Numbered from the stretch's first letter, positions 1 through 8,959 are shown. The stretch: 44,041 nucleotides of DNA from an uncultured Clostridia bacterium (GCA_947054085.1 CAMRVD010000004.1:1-44041); one strand, 5' to 3'. Numbers and translations are program-made. The notes: generated from the letters alone by a model not told the origin.

Positions 1-214
1 AACAAATATATTTGGTTAAATTTATAATTTTACTGTATATTTATAACGTATAAAATCATTTAAATTTATAACGTACAGCAAATAAAATAGTTTATTACTT
101 TTCGAATATTCGATAAAATGGATTAAAATAAGCAATATTAGACAATAATTTTAGGTGTAATTTAAACTAAATTATAATAAAATTAAGTAGAAATTTTAGT
201 AGTGGGGAGAGTAT

Positions 215-883
215 ATGATTTTACCCGATCAAATAATAAAAAGTAACAGAAATACATTGTCTTTAAGCGTGCAAAAGGATGGCACAGTGGTGGTGCGAGC
301 ACCTAGTAAAATGAAGGACGAACATATAAAGGACTTTGTATCGCAAAAACAAGACTGGCTTACTAGCAAACTTTTATTTATAAAAAATAATCAAGATAAA
401 TTTAACGATGTACTTTGTTACAAAAAGTTTTTAATGTATGGTATAAAGTATAGTTTGATAGTAGCTGACGTAAAGAAGATAGAAGTAGATAAAGATACAA
501 TACTTTTTCCTAAAAAAGTAGCTCCCGAAAAAACCATGCAATCTCTAATTTCGTATTATAAAAAGCAGGCAAAAGAAATATTGCTGCAGAGATTAATGTA
601 TCTAAAGGGGTTAATGAAGATAGAACCTAGTAGCATAAAAATATCCAACAGCAAAGGTAGATGGGGTTCGTGTAGCAGTAATGGCACTATTACATTAAAC
701 TGGCGAATAATAATGCTGCCACCAGCAGATATAGATTATGTAATAATACACGAATTATGCCACCTGGTAGAACTAAACCATTCCAAAAGATTTTGGAGCT
801 TGGTATCTATGTTTTTGCCAAATTTTCAGGAACTTAGAAATAATATTAAAGAATATGGTTTTTTATTGGATTTATATCGCTAA
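215..883 (+). CDS. YgjP-like (DUF45/M48-type) zinc metallopeptidase
   Basis: 222 aa ORF with HELCHLVELNHSKRFW (HExxH plus downstream N-H-S-x-x-FW) and KGRWGSCSSNGTITLNWRI, typical of the YgjP/WLM family; 'ggggag' RBS upstream. Confidence 0.9.
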   Translation: MILPDQIIKSNRNTLSLSVQKDGTVVVRAPSKMKDEHIKDFVSQKQDWLTSKLLFIKNNQDKFNDVLCYKKFLMYGIKYSLIVADVKKIEVDKDTILFPKKVAPEKTMQSLISYYKKQAKEILLQRLMYLKGLMKIEPSSIKISNSKGRWGSCSSNGTITLNWRIIMLPPADIDYVIIHELCHLVELNHSKRFWSLVSMFLPNFQELRNNIKEYGFLLDLYR

Positions 884-914
884 CCATAACAATACAATAA
901 AACTTAACATTTTT

Positions 915-942
915 AAAATAGAGTACCGAGCTCTATTTTTTT
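915..942 (+). terminator. Intrinsic terminator after the metallopeptidase gene
   Basis: AAAATAGAG-taccgag-CTCTATTTT followed by more T; located just after the stop at 883. Confidence 0.75.
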
Positions 943-1441
943 ATAAAAATTTATTAAAAGTGTCAGTCCATTAATTTAAACCGAGTGATAGTAGGTTATA
1001 TTATAGACTGTAAGCAAAAAATTTATAATTGACTAACATACACTTAGTACTCTTATATCCTAAACAAAAAATCATATTAACTTTTTAGCGAAGCAAATTT
1101 ATCAAAATTTTATTAGGTGCAAGTAAATTATCAAAGGGTAGAATAATTAAAAAAGGAATTTTTAACCATATTTAAGTTAATTAAAAGCCATGAGTTATTG
1201 TGGAAATGTCAATAACTGTGCATACAATGTATTCGCAAAACACGAGTTTTGCGAAGAGATGAGGTTAAAAACGTGGGTTTATTAACAAAAACGCTGGTAA
1301 AAACCCAGATTTGTCCAAATTTGATAATTTTATTAAGCTTGCTAATTTGTTTTAATTATTTTATTTAATTGTTAGTTTATAATTTATTGTTTAAATGTTT
1401 TTAATCAAATATAAACATATTATTTGATGTGTCCGCAATAT

Positions 1442-1464
1442 AGTATTATGTCTAATATAGTACC
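1442..1464. repeat. Copy 1 of dispersed near-palindrome (AGTATTATGTCTAATATAGTACC)
   Basis: Shares GTATTATGTCT exactly, and most of the right arm, with 5131-5153 and 29539-29561. Confidence 0.65.
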
Positions 1465-1942
1465 CCGTAAAACCTGACAAAAATAATACTATACTTATCG
1501 TAACACTAAAATTTGATATGATTATTTGATATTTGATTAATCGTTCATATTGGCTGCAATTAAAATTTATCAAATCGCTTTATAGCTTTGCCGTTTAGTA
1601 TTTGAATATCAAAAGTTTATTAATTTTGGCGGACAATTTATTGCGATATACAAATTATTCTGTCTCAGCGTGCCCGTTTAAAACAAGGCTTATTTATTTT
1701 TAATTTTGTAGTTATTTTATAAATGTGCATTGTTTTAAACAAAATTTTTATATGGACAATTTATCATTTAATTTAAAAATTCTGCGTCAGCTCTTTTATA
1801 AATTAAGCTTGTATTATATATAGATAACTATTTCTTAAATTATTGCTCAAATATAATTTTAATATACAGCTACTTACTTTATGTAAATCAAATATTAGTT
1901 GAAAATATAGCATATAAAACCAATGTTTCCCAATGTCGCAAT

Positions 1943-1962
1943 AGTGTCACTATAGTGACACT
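1943..1962. promoter_or_regulatory. Perfect 20-bp palindrome AGTGTCACTATAGTGACACT, operator-like
   Basis: Read directly; the two 10-nt arms are exact reverse complements. Confidence 0.5.
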
Positions 1963-2058
1963 TATTAAATTATAAAAAATAGGGCGAAGTTTGCATTATT
2001 TATCTTTTATGCTGCACACAAATTTTTAAATAAATCGCCCTACTTATTCTTTAACAAA

Positions 2059-2085
2059 AAAAAGACCTAAATTATAGGTCTTTTT
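2059..2085. terminator. Bidirectional intrinsic terminator
   Basis: AAAAAGACCTA-aatta-TAGGTCTTTTT, downstream of the minus-strand cupin gene. Confidence 0.85.
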
Positions 2086-2103
2086 ATTAATAATCATAAA
2101 TAA

Positions 2104-2445
2104 TTATTTTTCGTAAACTCTTACAAATACATATTCACATTCGCATTTGCCTGTGTTTTTTATTTCGTGCATTACACCTTTTGGGAAAATAAAGAAATCA
2201 CCTGCTTTATATTCGTAAATACCGTCTTCGTCGCGTACAGTTCCTTTTCCTTTAAGTACTAGCATAATTTCGTTAATATTTTCGTGATTATGCCAAGCAT
2301 ACATATTTCCACTTGGTAGCCAGCCATAAGTAACACCTTGGAAATTCTTTATTTCCTTATCAGAAACAAATAATTTACGACTACCTGTGCCGCCGTGTGC
2401 TTCTTCAAGTTTAACACTGTCGTAGCTTTTCTTAATAACCTTCAT
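2104..2445 (-). CDS. Cupin-domain protein
   Basis: WHNHENINEIMLVLKGKGTVRDEDGIYEYKAGDFFIFPKGVMHEIKN matches cupin motifs 1 and 2. Confidence 0.9.
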   Translation of the reverse strand: MKVIKKSYDSVKLEEAHGGTGSRKLFVSDKEIKNFQGVTYGWLPSGNMYAWHNHENINEIMLVLKGKGTVRDEDGIYEYKAGDFFIFPKGVMHEIKNTGKCECEYVFVRVYEK

Positions 2446-2454
2446 TTTATTCTC

Positions 2455-3738
2455 CTATTTTTTAGGAACAATCTTTTCTTGACCGCCCATGTATTTGCGT
2501 AGAACTTCTGGTATTGTTACGCTGCCGTCAGCATTTTGGTATTGCTCAATTAGTGCTGGGAATATTCGGCTAGTTGCTAGTCCCGAGCCATTTAGAGTGC
2601 ATACAAATTCGGTTTTACCAGTTTTTGTGTCGCGATATTTTGTGCTGTTGCGTCTTGCTTGGTAGGTATTTGCAGTAGAAACAGAACTTACTTCCTTATA
2701 AATTTGCATGCTCGGTATCCAAATTTCTATATCGTAAGTGCGTGCCATACTGTCTGAGCAGTCGCCTGCAGCAAGTTTAGATAACTGAAAATGCAAGCCT
2801 AAACCTTCTACAAGTTTGCAAGCTTTATTAACAAGTTCGTCAAAAGCTGCCTTGTTTTGTGCAGGAGTACAATATTGTACCATTTCTACCTTATTAAATT
2901 GATGCCCACGTATCATACCGCGTTCTTCAGCTCGGTAGCTTCCGGCTTCTCTGCGGTAGCATGGTGTATACGCAAAGTATTTTTTAGGAAGCTCTTCTTC
3001 CTTAAATATTTCGCCAGCATGAATATTTACAAGTGCTGTTTCGGCTGTTGGTAGCATAAATTTGCTATCCGAGCCCTTTTTATCTATCCAATAAACATCG
3101 TCTTCAAACTTAGGAAATTGCCCCGCACCCATACCACAATTATAGTTAAGCATATGAGGTGGCAAAATAAACTGGTAGCCGTCTGCAATATGCGTATCTA
3201 TAAAATAATTTAGTAATGCCCATTCCAGCCTTGCACCGTCACCTTTATAAAGCCATGCACCGTTGCCGGCTAATTTTGTGCCGCGTTCGTAGTCGATCAA
3301 ATCTAGGCTTTTGCAAAGTTCTATATGGCTTTTTGGGGTAAAACTATACTCGGTTTTTTTGCCAAAAGTATAAATAGGCTTATTGTTTTCTTTGCCGCCG
3401 GCAAGCAAATCTTCGTCAGGAAGGTTTGGCAGACACATTAGTAAATAATTAATTCTGGTAGTAAGTTCGTTTAATTCCTTATCTAACTCTGCAATTTCGT
3501 CACCAAGAGCCTTCATTTCTGCAATAATTGGAGCAACATCCTTGCCTTGCTTTTTAAGAATTGGCACTTCGCTACTAACTTTATTACGCTGAGCCTTTTT
3601 AACTTCTACTTGTTGCTGAAGTACGCGACGTTTGCCGTCAATATCTAATATTTCGGTTAAATCTACAACCTTTTCGCGACGCTTGTAAGCTTCTACAATT
3701 GCCTGCGGATTATTTCTGATTAATTCTAGTGCTATCAT
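2455..3738 (-). CDS. serS: Seryl-tRNA synthetase
   Basis: 427 aa; class II aaRS motifs, YRREAGSYRAEERGMIRGHQFNKVEMVQ and FVCTLNGSGLATSRIFPALIEQYQ. Confidence 0.98.
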   Translation of the reverse strand: MIALELIRNNPQAIVEAYKRREKVVDLTEILDIDGKRRVLQQQVEVKKAQRNKVSSEVPILKKQGKDVAPIIAEMKALGDEIAELDKELNELTTRINYLLMCLPNLPDEDLLAGGKENNKPIYTFGKKTEYSFTPKSHIELCKSLDLIDYERGTKLAGNGAWLYKGDGARLEWALLNYFIDTHIADGYQFILPPHMLNYNCGMGAGQFPKFEDDVYWIDKKGSDSKFMLPTAETALVNIHAGEIFKEEELPKKYFAYTPCYRREAGSYRAEERGMIRGHQFNKVEMVQYCTPAQNKAAFDELVNKACKLVEGLGLHFQLSKLAAGDCSDSMARTYDIEIWIPSMQIYKEVSSVSTANTYQARRNSTKYRDTKTGKTEFVCTLNGSGLATSRIFPALIEQYQNADGSVTIPEVLRKYMGGQEKIVPKK

Positions 3739-3770
3739 ATTTATCTCCGTAAATAATTAATTATCTATAA

Positions 3771-3799
3771 GTTTACTCTTTACTTTGTGTTAGTGTCAA
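3771..3799 (-). promoter_or_regulatory. Candidate serS promoter
   Basis: Minus strand TTGACA at 3794-3799 followed about 17-18 nt later by a TAAACT-like -10. Confidence 0.5.
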
Positions 3800-3905
3800 G
3801 TAATTAATATTTGTGAATTAATTTTTGATAACATATTTTACAAAACTATTCGCAAAATACTATAAAAAACTTGCATAAGCAATGTAATTTAATTATAATT
3901 AAAGT

Positions 3906-4958
3906 ATGGCAACTAATAATTATTTTATAGATCGCAGCAAGGACTGTACAAAGCGTACGCGAGAAGTACTTAAAGACCTACCCGACTTTATGTATGATTA
4001 TTTTGTGGGCATCGAAAACAACACAAGCGAATTAACTCGACTAAACTATGCTTATGATCTAAGGACTTTTTTTAATTTTTTACTTAATGACACTAATCTA
4101 TACCGCGATAAAGAAAGTGTTTACGAGCTGGAAGTTACCGATTTAAATAAAGTAAAATCCAACCATATAGAAAGGTTTTTAAGTTATGTTTCTTCTTACG
4201 AAGATGCCAACGGAAAATCCAAGGTTAATACGGAACGCGGAAAGTGCCGAAAGCTTGCAAGCGTAAGGTCTATGTTCAAGTATTTTTATCGTCATAATAT
4301 GATATCAGAAGACGTTGCAAGCAAAGTCTCTACCCCAAAACAACATGAAAAATCTATAATTAGGCTCGAAACCGACGAGGTTGCAAAACTACTTGACACA
4401 ACCGAGAGTGGCTATGGCTTAAATGGTCACGCCAAAAGCTACCACGAGCATACAAAAGTTCGTGATGTTGCAATAATTACACTTCTTCTTGGTACTGGCA
4501 TGCGTATTTCCGAGTGCGTTGGGCTAAACATTGGAGATATAGATTTTGAAACCAATGGCTTAAAAATTACTCGTAAAGGTGGCAATCAAACCATTTTGTA
4601 TTTTAGCGATGAAGTTAAAGTTGCTCTTGTAGATTGGTTAAACGAGCGTAATAATAATCCGTTTTTAACCGACGAAGCCGCTCTATTTACAAGTTTGCAA
4701 AATAGGCGAATTAGCCCAAGGGCGGTTCAACAACTTGTAAAAAAGTATGCACAAATTACAACACCACTTAAACATATTACTCCGCATAAACTTCGTAGTA
4801 CATACGGCACAAGCTTATACCGCGAAACTGGAGATATTTATATAGTTGCAGATGTTCTAGGACACAAGGATGTTAATACTACCAAAAAGCACTACGCAGC
4901 AATCAGCGAAGATATGCGCCGAAGCGTTGCGGGCAAAGTAAAATTAAGGGAAGATTAA
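3906..4958 (+). CDS. Tyrosine recombinase / integrase (XerC/D-like)
   Basis: 350 aa; SAM-like N-terminal domain, then catalytic R (GTGMRISEC), K (TRKGG), HxxR (HKLRST), H (LGHKDVNTTKKHY) and Y. Confidence 0.93.
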   Translation: MATNNYFIDRSKDCTKRTREVLKDLPDFMYDYFVGIENNTSELTRLNYAYDLRTFFNFLLNDTNLYRDKESVYELEVTDLNKVKSNHIERFLSYVSSYEDANGKSKVNTERGKCRKLASVRSMFKYFYRHNMISEDVASKVSTPKQHEKSIIRLETDEVAKLLDTTESGYGLNGHAKSYHEHTKVRDVAIITLLLGTGMRISECVGLNIGDIDFETNGLKITRKGGNQTILYFSDEVKVALVDWLNERNNNPFLTDEAALFTSLQNRRISPRAVQQLVKKYAQITTPLKHITPHKLRSTYGTSLYRETGDIYIVADVLGHKDVNTTKKHYAAISEDMRRSVAGKVKLRED

Positions 4959-5009
4959 TATATTATTATAGTTTAGCCCTAGCAATAATATTAAAAGTTT
5001 ATATCGTAC

Positions 5010-5064
5010 GCTTTTGATACTAAAAAGCTAATAAAAAATTTCGCTTTTCCTTAAAATCAAAAGC
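5010..5064. repeat. Nested inverted repeats (GCTTTTGAT...ATCAAAAGC with internal AAAAGC/GCTTTT)
   Basis: GCTTTTGAT 5010-5018, AAAAGC 5023-5028, GCTTTT 5043-5048, ATCAAAAGC 5056-5064. Confidence 0.6.
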
Positions 5065-5130
5065 ATATAAAATAAGTTTTAATCTGACAAAAAATTTTGT
5101 TTAAATATCAGTTTTTATCAGAAAAAATAA

Positions 5131-5153
5131 GGTATTATGTCTAACATAGTACC
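5131..5153. repeat. Copy 2 of dispersed near-palindrome (GGTATTATGTCTAACATAGTACC)
   Basis: 10-nt arms with one mismatch around CTA; flanked by AAAATAA / CTATTTT, so it may also act as a terminator. Confidence 0.7.
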
Positions 5154-5165
5154 CTATTTTATTTG

Positions 5166-5987
5166 TCAAATATTAAAAAACTGAGCTGCGTTTTTATATA
5201 ATAGTTTATTTATATCTGCTGGCTTGTACCCAAGACCTAATAAATTTGTTATAAGCAAACTTTTAAAACTTTTATAATCAGTTATACCAAAAGGTAAATG
5301 TTTTGTACCATTAAAATCGGTTCCTATTGCAAAATGTTCTATGCCAAATTTATTTACTAAATAGTCTATATGCTTAACGTAATCTAAAATATTGCAACTT
5401 CGCCTACCGTTTAAAAAGTCACTAACTAATGCTAAGCCCACTATTCCGCCGCTATCTACTATCATTTTAATTTGATAATCTTTTAAATTACGGGCGTGGG
5501 GGTTTATGCTATAACTTGCAGTATGCGTGCATAGCATGGGTTTAGTTGTAATATTAGCTAAACTCATAAAACTTTTTTCGTTTAAGTGTGCGGTATCTAT
5601 TATAATTCCACTAGTTTCTAAATTTCGTACTACATGTTTACCAAATTCGGTTAAGTCGCCATTATCTAGTGCTCCCCCTGCCAGACTATTATTGTAATTC
5701 CAAGTAAGACCAGTGTATAAAGGTTGCATATTAGCGACCTCGTACGTACTTTGCTTAGACAAAAAATGAAGGTCCTCTATAGCCAGATAAGCATTACTGT
5801 TAGAGTCTGTAAACCTTTTGCCTTGTTTAATCCTTTCTAAGGCAATTTCTGGCGTCATTTCTGTTGTCCAAACGGCAGAACCAACACTAACATCCAGTCT
5901 TTCGCATTTACTAATGTAGTTTTGCTTAGACCTTTCAAACTTTTTAGAAACCAGATAGTCGTTATGCAAATCGAAAATTTTATACAT
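5166..5987 (-). CDS. Membrane dipeptidase (peptidase M19)
   Basis: FDLHNDYL (HxD), AIEDL, IDTAHL, CTHTASYSINPHARN and IGTDFNG metal/substrate motifs are all present. Confidence 0.9.
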   Translation of the reverse strand: MYKIFDLHNDYLVSKKFERSKQNYISKCERLDVSVGSAVWTTEMTPEIALERIKQGKRFTDSNSNAYLAIEDLHFLSKQSTYEVANMQPLYTGLTWNYNNSLAGGALDNGDLTEFGKHVVRNLETSGIIIDTAHLNEKSFMSLANITTKPMLCTHTASYSINPHARNLKDYQIKMIVDSGGIVGLALVSDFLNGRRSCNILDYVKHIDYLVNKFGIEHFAIGTDFNGTKHLPFGITDYKSFKSLLITNLLGLGYKPADINKLLYKNAAQFFNI

Positions 5988-6076
5988 ACTACATTATATT
6001 ATTGCCTAGCTAAAAAAATGATAAACAAAAAAGCGTATACGAGTAAATATATAATTAGATATAATAATTTAAAATA

Positions 6077-6102
6077 AAAGACAGCAATTTTGCTGTCTTT
6101 TA
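6077..6102 (-). terminator. Intrinsic terminator after rny
   Basis: AAAAGACAGCAA-tt-TTGCTGTCTTTT, directly downstream of the rny stop. Confidence 0.88.
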
Positions 6103-6108
6103 TCATTC

Positions 6109-7668
6109 TTATTGTGCAGTGTCTGATGCACGGGTTTCGCGTATTACATTAACTTTAATTGTGCCGGGATATTCTAGTTCGCTTTCTATCTTACGTGCAA
6201 TTTCTTTGGCTAGTATTATCATACCGCTGTCGTTAATTTCTTCTGGTTTAACGGCAATTCTAATTTCTCTGCCTGCTTGTATTGCATAGCTTGCTGCAAC
6301 ACCTTTAAAGCTATTTGCGATTTCTTCTAGTTTTTCTAGCCTTTTAATGTAAGCGTCTAAGCTTTCGCGTCTAGCACCCGGTCTGCTAGACGAAATAGCG
6401 TCTGCAACCTGTACAAGAATTGCTTCCAAACTTTTATATTCCACGCCGCCATGATGTGCCTCTATACAATGTATAACTTCTGGGCTTTCTTTAAACTTTT
6501 TAGCAACATCTACACCAATGTCTACATGGTTGCCTTCCATCTCAAAGTCCAAAGCTTTGCCAATATCATGAAGTAACCCCCCACGTTTAGCAATTAATAC
6601 ATCAGCACCCACTTCTCCAGCAAGCAGCCCAGCAATATAGCTGGTTTCTAGGCTGTGCTTTAGTACGTTTTGTCCATAACTGGTACGATATTTAAGCCTA
6701 CCAAGAATTTTAACAAGTTCTGGATGAAGATTAAATATACCAGCTTCAAATATTGCGTTTTCGCCCGCTTCTTTAATTGTTTTTTCTATGTCTTTTTTAA
6801 CTTTTTCTACGATGTCTTCTACCCTTGCTGGATGAATTCTGCCATCGGTTATAAGCTTTTCAAGAGTAAGCCTTGCAACCTCTCTTCGTATTGGGTCAAA
6901 GCTAGAAAGTATTACAGCCTCTGGAGTATCGTCTACAATTAGATCTACACCAGTTGCATTTTCGATAGCTCTAATATTTCTACCTTCTCTTCCTATAATT
7001 CTACCTTTCATTTCATCATTAGGAAGGTTTACAGCTGTTACTGTAACTTCGCTTGTTTGGTCGGTAGCACATTTTTGAATAGCAAGAGTAACAATGTTTC
7101 TTGCCTTTTTTTCGCCTTCTTCACGAGCAGTGTTTTCTATATCGCGAACAATATTCCCGGCTTCTTTTCTAGCGTCGTCTACAATACTTTCTACAAGTTG
7201 CTTTTTGGCATCTTCTTTACTTAGTCCTGCAACACGCTCTAGTTCTTTAGTTATTTTAGTTTTTTCGCTTTCTAACTCTCTTTCTTTTTGCTCTAACTGT
7301 TTAGTTTTGTTTTCTAAGTTTGCTCTAGCATCATCTAGTGCTTGAGATTTTCTGTCGATAACCTCTTCTTTTCTGTCTAGTTGTTCTTCTTTTTGAAACA
7401 ACCTATTTTCTTGTCTCTGAAGTTCGATTCGGCGTTCTTTAGCTTCCTTGTCCGATTCGTTTTTTAGTTTAATAGCCTCTTCTTTTGCCTCTAGCTCGGC
7501 TTCTTTTTTAATGTTTTTAGCTTGGTTTTTAGCGTCTTCTAAAACTTTGATTGCTTCTTTTTGTGCATTACCAGCTTTCTTTTTTTGTACAAAAATCGTG
7601 GTAACACAAGCAATAGCAGCACCAACAATAAGGCAAACAAGGGCTATGGCAATATAAATTCCTACCAT
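6109..7668 (-). CDS. rny: Ribonuclease Y
   Basis: 519 aa; N-terminal TM, long coiled coil, KH domain ([17 protein letters not shown]), HD motif ([21 protein letters not shown]). Confidence 0.98.
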   Translation of the reverse strand: MVGIYIAIALVCLIVGAAIACVTTIFVQKKKAGNAQKEAIKVLEDAKNQAKNIKKEAELEAKEEAIKLKNESDKEAKERRIELQRQENRLFQKEEQLDRKEEVIDRKSQALDDARANLENKTKQLEQKERELESEKTKITKELERVAGLSKEDAKKQLVESIVDDARKEAGNIVRDIENTAREEGEKKARNIVTLAIQKCATDQTSEVTVTAVNLPNDEMKGRIIGREGRNIRAIENATGVDLIVDDTPEAVILSSFDPIRREVARLTLEKLITDGRIHPARVEDIVEKVKKDIEKTIKEAGENAIFEAGIFNLHPELVKILGRLKYRTSYGQNVLKHSLETSYIAGLLAGEVGADVLIAKRGGLLHDIGKALDFEMEGNHVDIGVDVAKKFKESPEVIHCIEAHHGGVEYKSLEAILVQVADAISSSRPGARRESLDAYIKRLEKLEEIANSFKGVAASYAIQAGREIRIAVKPEEINDSGMIILAKEIARKIESELEYPGTIKVNVIRETRASDTAQ

Positions 7669-7814
7669 AAATTTCTCCCTTATAAAAATAAATATACTTC
7701 TAGTTTGAAATAATCAAAAGCATACAAAAATAGTTATAAATTTTGATAAACTTTTAATATAATAAATTACTGCCAGTCAGTAATAAACAATCAAATTAGT
7801 TGTAACTAAATAAA

Positions 7815-7844
7815 TAGTATCATAAAAAAATTTACTATGTCAAG
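7815..7844 (-). promoter_or_regulatory. Candidate rny promoter
   Basis: Minus strand TTGACA (7839-7844), 18 nt, ATACTA (7815-7820). Confidence 0.5.
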
Positions 7845-7989
7845 TAAGTTAATAATTCCAAAAAATAAAATAATAATGCAAAAAATGTCTTTTTTAATAA
7901 TTTTTAAAAAATTTTCCAAAAACACATGACAAACCTATGCAAAATGTCATATTCTATAACAATAGTTTAATTTTAAGGAGAAAATAATC

Positions 7990-8439
7990 GTGATTATAAA
8001 TAATGGACTACAAAGTAAAGAAACTTTATTAGACAGTTATCCAGCAGATAGTATTGTGCTAATTAATAAATATAGTAAAGAAAAAGTAAATGGACAGTTT
8101 ATTTCGTACAATAAAACCGATGCAATAAGTGTATTAAAAAACCGTGCCGACCATCAATTTTTGGTGCAATTTTTAACTGGCAATCATAAAGGCGAAATAT
8201 ACACACTACGATACAACAAAAGTAGTCGTGACGATGGCTCGGTTTTAAAGTATCCTATCAATCAGGAAAAATTACTAGCTAGTAGTAACAAACTACCAAA
8301 CGAACTGCAAGCAAGTATACAAACTATAAATGATACAAAAGTTATATTAACAATAGATATATCTATGTACTTAAAGCTATTGAACCAAAGAGCATTGGAA
8401 ACTTCGGTAAATGTAAAAAATCAAACCCAACCAGAATAA
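7990..8439 (+). CDS. Hypothetical protein (orphan)
   Basis: 149 aa; GTG start preceded by AAGGAG; followed by a strong terminator; no recognised family. Confidence 0.7.
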   Translation: MIINNGLQSKETLLDSYPADSIVLINKYSKEKVNGQFISYNKTDAISVLKNRADHQFLVQFLTGNHKGEIYTLRYNKSSRDDGSVLKYPINQEKLLASSNKLPNELQASIQTINDTKVILTIDISMYLKLLNQRALETSVNVKNQTQPE

Positions 8440-8472
8440 TTAAAAAAAGGTTTAGCAGCATGGGTCAAAAGT

Positions 8473-8505
8473 AAAAAAGATTAGAGAATGTTCTCTAATC
8501 TTTTT
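8473..8505. terminator. Bidirectional intrinsic terminator between convergent orphan genes
   Basis: AAAAAGATTAGAGAA-tg-TTCTCTAATCTTTTT perfect stem. Confidence 0.92.
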
Positions 8506-8524
8506 ATCGTGATTTATATAATTT

Positions 8525-8959
8525 TTAACCCTTTGCATTATTAAGAGATATAAGGTTTTCGTACTCTGTAAAAATCAGTTCGCAAATCGCTTTTATATTA
8601 TTATCCATTTGATTTTTTACATAATCTTTTGCATTATCACTTGTTAATCCAAGTATTAAATAATCCTCACTCAAATTATTGATATTTAAAAGACATCCCC
8701 AAGCTACAAAAGTATTCATTGTGTTATTAATGTCATAGCTACGAAGTTTTTCGTCTATAATATCGCGGTTATAGCTAATATTTAACATGCAGTTTTTATA
8801 TTTATCTTGGTTTTTAGAAATTATTTTATCTGCACTATTGCACGCACAAACTAGGTTGTCTAAATTTAATTTTACTGTATCGCTAGCAACTGCATAATTA
8901 AAAAAGTTGATTAACAAAACATCTGGATTTATTACATTAAATTTACTAGATTTAACCAT
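8525..8959 (-). CDS. Hypothetical protein, translationally coupled to recA (orphan)
   Basis: 144 aa; ATG overlaps the recA stop (TAATG); no recognised family. Confidence 0.78.
   Translation of the reverse strand: MVKSSKFNVINPDVLLINFFNYAVASDTVKLNLDNLVCACNSADKIISKNQDKYKNCMLNISYNRDIIDEKLRSYDINNTMNTFVAWGCLLNINNLSEDYLILGLTSDNAKDYVKNQMDNNIKAICELIFTEYENLISLNNAKG

Noticed and set aside
40-75. Direct repeat TTTATAACGTA (40-50 and 65-75)
   Set aside because: Only two short AT-rich copies at the window edge; insufficient for an iteron or CRISPR call.
1391-1573. 60-aa minus-strand ORF
   Set aside because: Low-complexity I/N/Y-rich translation in an AT-rich gap, no RBS, overlaps the palindrome copy; probably spurious.
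3906-4958. Prophage or ICE marked by the integrase
   Set aside because: No phage structural, relaxase, T4SS or repressor genes around it; neighbours are housekeeping genes.
5131-5153. Palindrome as a dif site
   Set aside because: dif-type sites have inward ...CATAA-N6-TTATG... arms around a 6-8 bp centre; here the arms meet with a 1-3 nt centre in the opposite arrangement.
6670-7657. Plus-strand ORFs opposite rny
   Set aside because: Phe/Ser-rich antisense of the RNase Y coiled coil and catalytic core; no RBS or family evidence.
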